From contig JADKIR010000005.1 of the NCBI GenBank assembly GCA_016722655.1, positions 992,001 through 1,056,000 on the forward strand: a DNA stretch of 64,000 bases, given 5' to 3'. The notes under the pieces are model-generated. The model searched no databases. It worked only from the letters and a program-made list of their open reading frames with translations, and was not told the origin of the DNA. Shown piece by piece: positions 18,175-26,656 of the stretch (within the stretch, counting starts at the first letter, position 1; the number at the start of each line of letters is the position of its first letter). Both the position numbers and the translations under genes were made by a program. This DNA comes from Cytophagaceae bacterium (GTDB taxonomy: Bacteria > Bacteroidota > Bacteroidia > Cytophagales > Spirosomataceae).

Positions 18175-19098
18175 ATGAAAAAATTATTAATATTCCTTTT
18201 CGCAGGAGTGTTTGCAGTGTCCATTGTGAATGCCCAACAAGTACAATGGTCATCCGACCAAATCAAACAATTTTCCAAAGAATATACCGGTGTTCGTGCA
18301 CCCGATGGCAGGCCATTAATTTCGGACGCATTATTGAAGCGTTTGAAAAATACCTCAATTGAAGAAGCCTGGGGCTATCTGAAAAACAAAGGCTTTAACA
18401 ACCAGTTTGAGGCCGGTTGGCAAATAATTGGCAATGTCCCTTTGGTGGGAAGAGTGGTAACAGCTCAATATATGCCTTCAAGGCCGGATATTGACCTCCG
18501 AATAAGAGAAAAAGGAAAAGAAGAAAACAGATCAGGTTCTCCTAATTCATGGCCCATTGATGTACTTAAAGAAGGAGATGTTTACGTAGCTGATGGCTAT
18601 GGAAAAATTATCGACGGGACACTCATAGGTGACAATCTTGGAAATTCAATTTATGCAAAATCAAAGACCGGTGTTGTGTTTGACGCAGGAGTAAGAGACC
18701 TCGACGGACTGGAAGCAATTGAAGGTTTTACCGGTTTTGTCAGAGGTATTGATCCTTCCTACATCAAAGAAATGATGCTTACTTGTATCAATTGCCCTAT
18801 CAGAATTGGAAGGGCTACAGTGATGCCCGGCGATTTGGTTTTGGGTAAAAAAGAAGGTGTTGTATTCATACCTGCGTATTTGGCCGAAGACCTTATTAAA
18901 AATGCTGAATTTATTGCCCTAAGAGATGAGTTCGGTCATTTAAGACTCAAGCAGGGAAAATATACCCCAGGTCAAATTGACCAAAAGTGGAGTGAAGAAA
19001 TAAAAAATGATTTTCTAAAATGGGTGAAAGATAACCCTTCCAAACTGCAAATGTCAAATTCTGAATTTGAGGAATTTACAAAAGACAGAAATTGGTAA
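18175..19098 (+). CDS. Exported RraA-family protein (aldolase-like), module 1
   Basis: 307 residues with a Sec signal peptide (1-20, V-N-A-Q). The RraA core shows G-D-N-L-G-N (152-157) and, after the expected spacing, G-V-R-D with Arg 174 and Asp 175, the residues that in HMG/CHA aldolases of this fold bind substrate and metal. Despite the name, most family members are not RNase E regulators. Aldolase or decarboxylase action on 2-keto acids is the known chemistry. The export signal and a C-terminal extension of about 70 residues (G-K-Y-T-P-G-Q-I-D) are unlike the cytoplasmic enzymes. A paralogue lies at 25514-26461. It is 58 bp before the dehydratase gene, suggesting consecutive steps. Substrate unknown. 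Confidence 0.85.
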   Translation: MKKLLIFLFAGVFAVSIVNAQQVQWSSDQIKQFSKEYTGVRAPDGRPLISDALLKRLKNTSIEEAWGYLKNKGFNNQFEAGWQIIGNVPLVGRVVTAQYMPSRPDIDLRIREKGKEENRSGSPNSWPIDVLKEGDVYVADGYGKIIDGTLIGDNLGNSIYAKSKTGVVFDAGVRDLDGLEAIEGFTGFVRGIDPSYIKEMMLTCINCPIRIGRATVMPGDLVLGKKEGVVFIPAYLAEDLIKNAEFIALRDEFGHLRLKQGKYTPGQIDQKWSEEIKNDFLKWVKDNPSKLQMSNSEFEEFTKDRNW

Positions 19099-19156
19099 AT
19101 ATTGTTTTTTTGTAATGCCTTTTTAAAAAACTTATTCAATCAAAAAATTAAAAACC

Positions 19157-20656
19157 ATGAGCAAAAATCTATTTGATCGCTTAAAATTTAATGGCGAAAT
19201 ACCTCAGGGTCCTGATACAGCAGGTATTCCATCAGAAAAAATAAATACAGACATTACCGGTGGCACCAGCAGGAGAGATTTTATGAGAAACTCAGCTTTG
19301 GGCGGTTTGTCACTGGGAATGCTTTTTGACGGAAAACCCGATAAAGAAATCGAGTTTTTAAGCCAAAAAGTAAAAAGAGCGAGCTCCCCTTCTGAGCTCA
19401 AGATTACCGACCTCAGGATTGCAGTGGTAACCAAAGCTCCCATGACATGTCCAATCATCAGAATCGATACCAATCAGGGTATTTCAGGTTATGGTGAAAT
19501 CAGGGACGGAGCCTCTGCAAAATATGGGTTGTTTCTGAAAAGCAGGTTATTAGGTAAAAACCCTTGTACCCCGGAAATGCTTTTTAAAGAAATCAAACAA
19601 TTTGGCAACCATGGCCGTGCTGCTGGTGGAGTTTGTGGAGTAGAAATGGCACTCATGGATCTTGCCGGTAAAGCTTATGGCGTACCTGCATATCAGATGC
19701 TTGGAGGGAAATATCGCGATTATATCAGGATTTACGGAGATACGCCAACGCTTGATGATCCGATAGAATTTGCAAAAAAAATGAAAGAACGTCAGGATTT
19801 GGGTCTTACTTTCCTGAAAATGGATTTTGGTGTAGATATGCTTAAAAATCATCCCCATACCGTGATTGGAGGTCTAAATATGGAATATGACAAACAATGG
19901 GGAGATAGAAAACCCTTGAAAGGTAATGCCAGAAGTTATGCACAAACCAAGCATCCGTTTACAGGTATACAAGTAACAGATGAAGGTATTGATATCATGT
20001 CAAATTTCGTTAACGAAGTAAGAAAAGCAGTTGGATATGATATTCCTCTCGCTGCAGATCATTTCGGACATTTCGGGGTAAATACTGCTATAAGAATAGG
20101 CAAAGCACTTGAAAAATACCAATTAGCCTGGCTTGAAGACATGATTCCTTGGTTTTATACTGACCAATGGAAACAAATTTCAGATGCTCTTGATACCCCT
20201 ACTTTGACCGGTGAAGATATTTATTTAAAAGAAGAATTTATTAAATTGATTGATGCTCGTGCAGTAGATATGATTCAGCCGGACCTTGCTAGTTCAGGAG
20301 GGCTGTTGGAAACCAAAAAAATCGGTGATTATGCCGAAGAACATGGTATTCCGATGGCAATGCATTTTGCCGGCACTCCGGTTAGTTTTATGGCTAATAT
20401 TCATTGTGCTGCAGCCACTGAGAACTTTATTGCTTTGGAGCACCACTCTTTTGATGTTCCCTGGTGGGAAGATATGGTTGATGGCATCGATAAGCCAATT
20501 TATAAAGATGGTTTCGTGAAAGTGCCTGAAAAACCGGGTTTAGGTGTAGAATTGAACGAAAAAGTAGTAAAATCGCATCTTGCTGATGGAACACTCTATT
20601 TTGCACCAACCACTGAGTGGGATAAAGTGGACAGCTGGGATCGCACATGGTCATAA
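19157..20656 (+). CDS. Tat-exported enolase-superfamily (mandelate racemase/MLE type) sugar-acid dehydratase, module 1
   Basis: 499 residues. A twin-arginine motif S-R-R-D-F-M-R is at 38-44, unusually preceded by 37 residues. The capping domain follows, then the barrel with Lys 221 (F-L-K-M-D-F-G), metal ligands Asp 301 (A-A-D-H-F-G-H), Glu 327 (W-L-E-D) and Glu 353 (T-G-E-D), and His 403 (M-H-F-A-G). This is the layout of acid-sugar dehydratases such as galactonate or mannonate dehydratase. The expected product is a 2-keto-3-deoxy sugar acid. Context with KGSADH favours a pentonate substrate, but the specific sugar acid cannot be read from sequence. It lies between the RraA gene and the BASS transporter gene, 24 bp before the latter. 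Confidence 0.88.
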   Translation: MSKNLFDRLKFNGEIPQGPDTAGIPSEKINTDITGGTSRRDFMRNSALGGLSLGMLFDGKPDKEIEFLSQKVKRASSPSELKITDLRIAVVTKAPMTCPIIRIDTNQGISGYGEIRDGASAKYGLFLKSRLLGKNPCTPEMLFKEIKQFGNHGRAAGGVCGVEMALMDLAGKAYGVPAYQMLGGKYRDYIRIYGDTPTLDDPIEFAKKMKERQDLGLTFLKMDFGVDMLKNHPHTVIGGLNMEYDKQWGDRKPLKGNARSYAQTKHPFTGIQVTDEGIDIMSNFVNEVRKAVGYDIPLAADHFGHFGVNTAIRIGKALEKYQLAWLEDMIPWFYTDQWKQISDALDTPTLTGEDIYLKEEFIKLIDARAVDMIQPDLASSGGLLETKKIGDYAEEHGIPMAMHFAGTPVSFMANIHCAAATENFIALEHHSFDVPWWEDMVDGIDKPIYKDGFVKVPEKPGLGVELNEKVVKSHLADGTLYFAPTTEWDKVDSWDRTWS

Positions 20657-20680
20657 TTTTGGCTTAAAAATTTGATATAA

Positions 20681-21616
20681 ATGAAGATTAAAGATTATTG
20701 GTATACCATCAGTATAATTTTTCTGGTAATTCTCGGTTATAATTTCCCTGATACTTTCAGTAGTTTTTTAGGAATTAAGCTTAATACCTTTATTAAGCCA
20801 GTTTTGCAAATAATAATGCTGGGAATGGGTGCCACCATGACTGTTCAGGATTTTGTCGAAATATTTAAATCTCCCAAAAAGGTATTTATTGGGCTTTTGG
20901 CACAGTTTACAATTATGCCTATTCTTGGTTTTTTACTCTCAAGATCTTTTGATTTCCCTCCTGAAGTAGCAGCAGGTGTAGTATTGATTGGTTGTAGCCC
21001 GAGTGGGTTGGCTTCCAATGTAATGGCACTCATGGCAAAAGCTAATGTAGCCCTTTCTATAACCATAACCTCAATGGCAACTTTAATGGCTCCGGTTATG
21101 ACTCCACTTTTAATGAAGATTTTGGGTGGAGAATTGATAGAAATTAATTTCCTCAATATGTTCTGGGATATGTCTCAGTTAGTTTTGATTCCAATCATTC
21201 TGGGTTTATTGCTAAATAAACTGTTTCCGGAATTCGTTAAGAGAATCATTAAAGTATTACCTGTTTTTTCAATGTTGGGAATAGCTTACATTATTTTGGT
21301 AGTAACTGCGAGTGGAGCGGCATCCTTGAGAACTGTTGGTTTGGTTTTAATTTTAGTGGTGTTTATCCACAACACTTTCGGTTATCTTTTGGGATATTTT
21401 TCGGCCAAACTATTCCGATTGGCAGAAATAGATGCCAGAGCAATAGCAATTGAAGTAGGTATGCAAAATGGAGGTTTGGCTTCGGCATTGGCCAATGAAA
21501 TGGGTAAAATAGCTACTGTAGGTTTGGCACCGGCAATATTTGGACCGCTGATGAATGTAACGGGTTCTATGATAGCCAATTACTGGAGCAAAAACGAACC
21601 CAAAGTAGAATCATAG
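20681..21616 (+). CDS. Bile acid:sodium symporter (BASS) family transporter
   Basis: 311 residues with about nine or ten hydrophobic helices and the family signatures: P-V-L-Q-I-I-M-L-G-M-G-A-T-M in the first repeat, I-G-C-S-P-S-G-L-A-S-N-V (sodium-site region, about residues 105-116) and E-V-G-M-Q-N-G-G-L-A-S-A-L-A in the second. BASS proteins carry organic anions with sodium, including 2-keto acids and pantoate-type compounds in some lineages. Next to an exported dehydratase and RraA protein, uptake of a keto acid or aldonate made in the periplasm is a reasonable inference. It is the last gene of the plus-strand run, closed by a terminator. Confidence 0.9.
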   Translation: MKIKDYWYTISIIFLVILGYNFPDTFSSFLGIKLNTFIKPVLQIIMLGMGATMTVQDFVEIFKSPKKVFIGLLAQFTIMPILGFLLSRSFDFPPEVAAGVVLIGCSPSGLASNVMALMAKANVALSITITSMATLMAPVMTPLLMKILGGELIEINFLNMFWDMSQLVLIPIILGLLLNKLFPEFVKRIIKVLPVFSMLGIAYIILVVTASGAASLRTVGLVLILVVFIHNTFGYLLGYFSAKLFRLAEIDARAIAIEVGMQNGGLASALANEMGKIATVGLAPAIFGPLMNVTGSMIANYWSKNEPKVES

Positions 21617-21642
21617 AAATATTTTTAAATTAGTTATACTTC

Positions 21643-21674
21643 AAAACATACTCCACTTTGGGGTATGTTTTTTT
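21643..21674. terminator. Bidirectional terminator between the two head-on modules
   Basis: AAAACATACTCC pairs with GGGGTATGTTTT around a 5-base loop with one wobble, then a T run. It marks the convergence point of the plus-strand and minus-strand sugar-acid modules; the T run abuts the stop codon of the KGSADH gene. Confidence 0.82.
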
Positions 21675-23241
21675 ATGTACAACAAACCCATTTACCGTTT
21701 ACTTTTCTACTGATTTTTAGAGGATTCCCTTCTTTTAATTCATCAGGAAGAAGCATATCTGGCATGTCCTGAAAACAAACCGGGCGTGTAAATCTGGTTA
21801 TAGCCTGAGTACCCACAGAAGTCGTACGGCTGTCGGTTGTAGCAGGATAAGGCCCTCCATGAACCATTGCATGGCATACTTCCACACCTGTTGGAAATCC
21901 ATTGATTACTATCCGACCTACTTTTTGTTCCAATATTTCCAAAAGTGCAGAATACTGCAATAATTCTGTGGGAGTACCCCATACAGTTGCTGTAAGGTGA
22001 CCTTCCAGTTTTTCCGCCCCTTCGAGAAGCTCATTCATGTCTGAGGCCTGAACCAAAATACTAGAAGGACCAAATACTTCTTTAGACAGTGCATCATTTG
22101 AGCAAAAATTACGAAAATCTGTTGTCAGGAAATAAGGTTGGGCGACTGTTTCGCCGGTAGATTCATTTCCGATGGCAAGAATATCTGAATACTTTTTCTG
22201 ATTTTCAATGCCATTTTTGTAAGAATTTTGAATATTTTTATTTAGCAGATTTCCTCCTTGTGATTTGACTGCATGAGTTTTCAGTAAATCAACAAATTCC
22301 TGATTTTTTGGCACAAACATTAAGCCCGGATTGGTACAAAACTGTCCAACACCCAAGGTTACTGATGCCGCATATTGAGCTGCAATGCTTTCTCCTTTTT
22401 CTTTTAAAATCTCTGGTAAAACGAAGACCGGATTTACACTACCCATTTCGGCATAAACAGGAATTGGTTCTGACCTGGAATTGGCAGCATCAAAGATTGA
22501 TTTCCCACCATTAAATGAGCCTGTAAAGCCAACTGCTTTTATTGCGGGATGTTTTACAAGAGCTTGCCCAATTTCAATGCCTTCATCAAAAATCAATGAA
22601 AATACACCGTCGGGCATACCACAACTTTTTGCTGCAGTAATTATTGCACGCCCAACCAATTCAGATGTTCCGGGATGGGAAGGATGGCCTTTAAAAACTA
22701 CCGAACAACCCGCTGCCAGGGCAGAAACAGTATCACCTCCTGCCACCGAAAATGCAAGCGGAAAATTGCTTGCACCAAATATGGCAACCGGACCCAGAGA
22801 CCTCTCCATTGACCTGAGGTCAGGCCTTGGTAATGGCTGTCTTTCAGGTTGAGCCGGATCGATGATTGCATTAACCCAGGAACCTTCTCTCAAAAGAGCA
22901 GCAAATAGTCTCAGTTGACCGACGGTTCGGCCTCTTTCATTCATTGCCCTGGCTTCAGCCAAACCACTTTCGAGATGATACCTTTGTATCAAAATATCTC
23001 CAAGGTTTTCAATTTCCAGAGCGATTGTTTCAAGAAAAACGGCTTTTTCTTCACCCGTTTTTTTTCTGTAAATCAAATAAGCATTTTGAGCTTTGGAAAT
23101 AGCATTTTCTAAATCCTGAACCGAAGCCGCCGAAAAAGCAGGTTCAATATTTTGTCCAGAAAACGGATTTACAGCAAAAAAAAGCTTGTCATTTTGCTCA
23201 GAAACTTCAAATCCAATTAAGTTTCTACCAAGAATCTCCAT
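21673..23241 (-). CDS. 2,5-dioxovalerate (alpha-ketoglutarate semialdehyde) dehydrogenase
   Basis: 522 residues of the aldehyde dehydrogenase superfamily, no signal peptide, cytoplasmic. Catalytic residues are Asn 159 (G-A-S-N-F-P-L-A), Glu 265 (A-E-M-G-S-V-N-P) and Cys 302 (G-Q-F-C-T-N-P-G). The A-E-M-G-S-V-N-P and F-C-T-N-P-G forms are those of the KGSADH subgroup, which oxidises 2-oxoglutarate semialdehyde to 2-oxoglutarate, the last step of oxidative pentose and glucarate pathways. It directly abuts the FAH-family dehydratase gene (stop of that gene at 23242), so the two steps are co-encoded. Confidence 0.9.
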   Translation of the reverse strand: MEILGRNLIGFEVSEQNDKLFFAVNPFSGQNIEPAFSAASVQDLENAISKAQNAYLIYRKKTGEEKAVFLETIALEIENLGDILIQRYHLESGLAEARAMNERGRTVGQLRLFAALLREGSWVNAIIDPAQPERQPLPRPDLRSMERSLGPVAIFGASNFPLAFSVAGGDTVSALAAGCSVVFKGHPSHPGTSELVGRAIITAAKSCGMPDGVFSLIFDEGIEIGQALVKHPAIKAVGFTGSFNGGKSIFDAANSRSEPIPVYAEMGSVNPVFVLPEILKEKGESIAAQYAASVTLGVGQFCTNPGLMFVPKNQEFVDLLKTHAVKSQGGNLLNKNIQNSYKNGIENQKKYSDILAIGNESTGETVAQPYFLTTDFRNFCSNDALSKEVFGPSSILVQASDMNELLEGAEKLEGHLTATVWGTPTELLQYSALLEILEQKVGRIVINGFPTGVEVCHAMVHGGPYPATTDSRTTSVGTQAITRFTRPVCFQDMPDMLLPDELKEGNPLKISRKVNGKWVCCT

Positions 23242-24069
23242 TTATTCTACGGGGTTAGAAAGTGTGCCAATTGAGTCAATCGAAATATTTACAACATCGC
23301 CACTGATTAAAGAAAAACTATCAGGCGGAACAATTCCTGTACCTGTCATTAAAAAGCAACCCTGGGGAAAAGTACATTCTTTGGTCAGATATTCCACCAA
23401 TTCAGGAAGCTCTCTTTTCATATGGTTTAACTGTGTTTTTTGAGAAAAAACTACCTGATTTTCTCTCATAATCTCAAGAATTATTTCTGTTTCTTTAGAA
23501 ATGGGATTTTCAAGTACCAAAATTCCCGGTCCTATGGCCGCACTTTTATCATAAGACTTAGCCTGGGGCAGATAAAGTGGATTTTCGCCTTCTATATCTC
23601 TTGAACTCACATCATTTCCAACAGTGTAACCGGCGATTTTTCCGGTCGAATTAACAAATAGTGTAAGTTCAGGCTCGGGTACATTCCATTTAGAATCTTT
23701 TCGGATTCTTATTTTTTCATTGTGGCCAACGGTACGGGCGGCAGTTGCTTTAAAAAAAAGCTCTGGACGGGCTGCTTCATAAACCCGGTCATAAAAATCA
23801 CCACCACCAGCATCTTTTGATTCTTCCATTCTGGCATTTTTACTTCTTAAATAAGTAACTCCCGATGCCCAAATTTCTTGAGAGACAATTGGTGCGAGTA
23901 GTATTTCCTCAATAATAAGATTGGCTTTTTGAGTATTATTTATATATTTTTTTAAAAAATTAAAAAGATCGGGTTGGTTAATCAGTTGATCAAAAGAGTA
24001 CTCAGAAACAATGTAAGTATTTTCATCTGAAGCAATTACCGGCCCAATACTGGTATTGAATATTTTCAT
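23242..24069 (-). CDS. FAH-family 2-keto-3-deoxy-pentonate dehydratase (KdaD-like)
   Basis: 275 residues, cytoplasmic. The fumarylacetoacetase-type fold has the metal-ligand set Glu 132, Glu 134 (P-E-P-E-L) and Asp 153 (G-N-D-V-S-S-R-D-I-E), with the same E-x-E then D spacing as archaeal 2-keto-3-deoxy-arabinonate dehydratase. K-S-Y-D-K-S-A-A-I-G-P follows. The reaction would give 2-oxoglutarate semialdehyde, exactly the substrate of the KGSADH encoded next to it. The start is ATG 24069. FAH-family hydrolases that cleave C-C bonds share the fold, so the dehydratase call rests on both the sequence style and the neighbour. Confidence 0.82.
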   Translation of the reverse strand: MKIFNTSIGPVIASDENTYIVSEYSFDQLINQPDLFNFLKKYINNTQKANLIIEEILLAPIVSQEIWASGVTYLRSKNARMEESKDAGGGDFYDRVYEAARPELFFKATAARTVGHNEKIRIRKDSKWNVPEPELTLFVNSTGKIAGYTVGNDVSSRDIEGENPLYLPQAKSYDKSAAIGPGILVLENPISKETEIILEIMRENQVVFSQKTQLNHMKRELPELVEYLTKECTFPQGCFLMTGTGIVPPDSFSLISGDVVNISIDSIGTLSNPVE

Positions 24070-24114
24070 TTTTTTTAGATTTTTCGTTAGATTATTTTAG
24101 GATTTTCACAACAA

Positions 24115-24143
24115 AGAGAACCCGGCCAAAGATCGGGCTCTCT
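24115..24143 (-). terminator. Hairpin between the dehydratase and FAH-family genes
   Basis: On the minus strand AGAGAGCCCG pairs with CGGGTTCTCT with one G-U wobble. The following U tract is weak, so this may attenuate rather than end transcription inside the minus-strand module. Confidence 0.45.
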
Positions 24144-24157
24144 AATTTCATTTTTCA

Positions 24158-25432
24158 TTATTCAAAAAATGGGACACCAGGAGTGGCATATTTTTTCATC
24201 CCTTCTTCATTAATTTCCACACCTATCCCCGGAGTATCTCTAACTTTGATAAATCCATTTTTTTCTACCATTTCACCCTCAAACTTTACTATCTCTTTAA
24301 ACATCGGGTCTTTATGAAAGTAAATCTGCCATTCCATAATCATAAAATTTGGAACCGACGCACATACATGTGCACAGGCCATTGCCCCCAAATACGAAGC
24401 AACCATATGAGGAGCAAAAGGCACATAATAAAGGTTGGCCAGATTAGCAATTCTTTGACCTTCGCCTAGACCTCCACATTTTTGCAAATCAGGCATGATA
24501 ATATCAACTGCACCGGATTCAAGCAATGGCCGGAAACCATGGGCCAGATAGTGATTTTCTCCTGCACATATTGGTGTTGAGGTTGATTCGGTAATTTTTC
24601 TGTAGGCGTCAGCATTTTCTGCAGGTATGGGTTCTTCGAGCCACATCAGGTTTAGGGGCTCCAGCATTTTTGCTACTTTTTCGCCGGTGATAGCATCATA
24701 TCGGCCATGCATATCAGCACAGATGTCAATATTTGGCCCAACTTCTTTTCTTGCTGCAGCCATTTGGTCATACATTCTTTGCAATTCGGCAGGGCTTGCT
24801 GTCCAATTGTAACGATCATATTTGTTGGGGTCGTTGGCTTGGTCAAGGTCAAATTTCACTGCAGAAAAACCCATATCTACTGCTTCACGAGCAGCTTTGG
24901 CAAAATCACCCGGAACAGGAAGCCTATTCTGATATAAGGCGGTATCCATATAAACCCGAACAGAATCTCTGAATTTTCCGCCAAGCAGTTGATAAACAGG
25001 TACTCCGAAGGCTTTTCCGGCAATATCCCATAGGGCGGTTTCAACCGCAGTTAAAACTGAAATAAACATACCCGCCTGAGCACCTTCAAAAAAACCTGAT
25101 CGACGGATATTTTCAAAAAGACGATTTACGTTGAGGGGATTTTGTCCCTGAATCCTCCGACCCATCATTTTTACTAAGTGATAAGTGCCGGGAGTAGCAT
25201 CAACGCCTTCTCCGTGACCAATTATCCCCTGATTGGTATATATTTTTACAAATAAGCTGTGACCATCTCTTATGTAGCCTGCTTTAATTTCAGTTATTTT
25301 GAGATCGGAAGGGGCAGAGCTTTTGGGGGCACGATCGATTGCCGTTTCATATTCTCTTCCAAATGTTGCTAAAGGTGATGCTGCCATGGCCGCACCAATT
25401 GCTGCCTTATTAAAAAAGTTTCTTCTGTTCAC
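24158..25432 (-). CDS. Tat-exported enolase-superfamily (mandelate racemase/MLE type) sugar-acid dehydratase, module 2
   Basis: 424 residues from a GTG start at 25432: an in-frame stop lies just upstream and the first ATG (codon 15) would remove the twin-arginine signal N-R-R-N-F-F at residues 2-7. The capping domain is followed by Lys 193 (V-K-F-D-L-D), metal ligands Asp 240 (C-A-D-M-H-G-R), Glu 266 (W-L-E-E-P) and Glu 292 (A-G-E-N-H), and His 342 (P-H-M-V-A-S). These are the residues of acid-sugar dehydratases of the galactonate/mannonate group. It is only moderately similar to the module 1 copy. Order on its strand: susC, susD, RraA, this gene, FAH-dehydratase, KGSADH. Location and sugar acid are inferred. 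Confidence 0.88.
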   Translation of the reverse strand: MNRRNFFNKAAIGAAMAASPLATFGREYETAIDRAPKSSAPSDLKITEIKAGYIRDGHSLFVKIYTNQGIIGHGEGVDATPGTYHLVKMMGRRIQGQNPLNVNRLFENIRRSGFFEGAQAGMFISVLTAVETALWDIAGKAFGVPVYQLLGGKFRDSVRVYMDTALYQNRLPVPGDFAKAAREAVDMGFSAVKFDLDQANDPNKYDRYNWTASPAELQRMYDQMAAARKEVGPNIDICADMHGRYDAITGEKVAKMLEPLNLMWLEEPIPAENADAYRKITESTSTPICAGENHYLAHGFRPLLESGAVDIIMPDLQKCGGLGEGQRIANLANLYYVPFAPHMVASYLGAMACAHVCASVPNFMIMEWQIYFHKDPMFKEIVKFEGEMVEKNGFIKVRDTPGIGVEINEEGMKKYATPGVPFFE

Positions 25433-25513
25433 GGTTAAATATTTTTAATCGGGAGATTCCCGGGGTTGAATTAATTAAATAAAATTTGAAAGAATTAATA
25501 ATGCAAAAACCTA

Positions 25514-26461
25514 TTACCAGGTTCTTTCTTTAAGAATTTCCTGAATTTGTTCCGGTGCCACCGGCAGCTCATTGATATGTTCTTTAAGCCATTGAGAAAA
25601 ATCCTTCTCGATTTCGGCTGACCAACGGGTATCTATTTGACCTGTGGTATATTTTCCTTCTTTAAGTCTCTGATGGCTAAATTTATCTCTGAGTCTTACC
25701 ACTTCTGAGGATTTAACAACCTCTTCAGCAAGATGAGGTGGGATAAAAATTACGCCACCCTCACGTCCAAGCACCACATCTCCAGGCATACAAGTAGCAT
25801 TTCCGATTTTTGTAGGATGATTAATGCCTACCAGGGTAGTATTTAGCCCTCCCGGTTGAGAAGCTGTATTTAGATGGTGACTAGGATGATAGCTTCTAAA
25901 ATAAGAGGTAAAACCCCCAATTTCTCTTAGTCCATTTAAATCTCTGATGGCACCTTCATATACAATCCCGTTGCCGGTACGGTTAAAAATAGCATTTCCA
26001 AGGTTGTCTCCAATGGTTGGGCCATCTTCATAGGCATTAAATTGATCCACTACATATACGTCTCGTTTGACTAAGGTTTCAATAACCCAGGTATTTTGGG
26101 CTTTTAATCTGCCATCCTGCTTAATACCTTTATCATCAATGGCTGTTTGAATATCTGGGCGGCCCGGCATAAAAATGGCGGTGACAGCTCTACCGACCAA
26201 AACGCTGTCAGGATTGATAGTTTGCCAGTTGCCTTCATATTGATGACGATAATTTTTATTTCGTAAAACTGCCCATGCTTCTTCGTGTGTGACTTTTTTC
26301 ATTCTGTCGAGGATGGTATCCGGCACTTTAGGCCTTCCGTCAGGAAATCGCTCTCCTTTCCATTCACGGGTAAGTTGAACGAGATAATCTTTCGAAATTT
26401 GTTGAGCATTGGAAATCAAAGCAAAAAGGAGCAATGAGACTATGGTAAAAAGTCTGGTCAT
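25514..26461 (-). CDS. Exported RraA-family protein (aldolase-like), module 2
   Basis: 315 residues with a Sec signal peptide (1-19, I-S-N-A-Q). The RraA core has G-D-N-L-G-N at 151-156 and A-I-R-D with Arg 173 and Asp 174. The C-terminal part, G-K-Y-T-T-G-Q-I-D-T-R-W-S, is shared with the module 1 paralogue, so both have the same domain plan and probably arose by duplication. Chemistry on a 2-keto acid (aldol cleavage or decarboxylation) is the family expectation; an exported version has no function I know. It is 195 bp after susD, separated by a terminator, and 81 bp before the dehydratase gene. Confidence 0.85.
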   Translation of the reverse strand: MTRLFTIVSLLLFALISNAQQISKDYLVQLTREWKGERFPDGRPKVPDTILDRMKKVTHEEAWAVLRNKNYRHQYEGNWQTINPDSVLVGRAVTAIFMPGRPDIQTAIDDKGIKQDGRLKAQNTWVIETLVKRDVYVVDQFNAYEDGPTIGDNLGNAIFNRTGNGIVYEGAIRDLNGLREIGGFTSYFRSYHPSHHLNTASQPGGLNTTLVGINHPTKIGNATCMPGDVVLGREGGVIFIPPHLAEEVVKSSEVVRLRDKFSHQRLKEGKYTTGQIDTRWSAEIEKDFSQWLKEHINELPVAPEQIQEILKERTW

Positions 26462-26602
26462 TTTTTTATAAAGAATGGTTGAATAATGTACAAATGTGCA
26501 AATATTTATTTTGTTAAACTTTCAAATTTTCCCGCCGTATGATTTTGTAATAATTCCTCAATTTTTAAAAAGTCTAAAAAGAACGTTTAGTAAAAACTTC
26601 AA

Positions 26603-26635
26603 AAAAAAAAGACTGTCAGAGACAGTCTTTTTTTT
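26603..26635 (-). terminator. Terminator after susD of module 2
   Basis: A perfect stem AAAAAAAAGACTGTC with GACAGTCTTTTTTTT around a 3-base loop. It lies 21 bp past the susD stop on the minus strand, mirroring the hairpin found after susD in module 1. Confidence 0.88.
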
Positions 26636-26656
26636 ATTATTAATTTATTGTATTAT

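Noticed and set aside
18175..19098. RraA as a regulator of RNase E
   Set aside because: A signal peptide, the aldolase R-D pair and sugar-acid neighbours point to an extracytoplasmic enzyme; the RNase E role belongs to a small proteobacterial subgroup.
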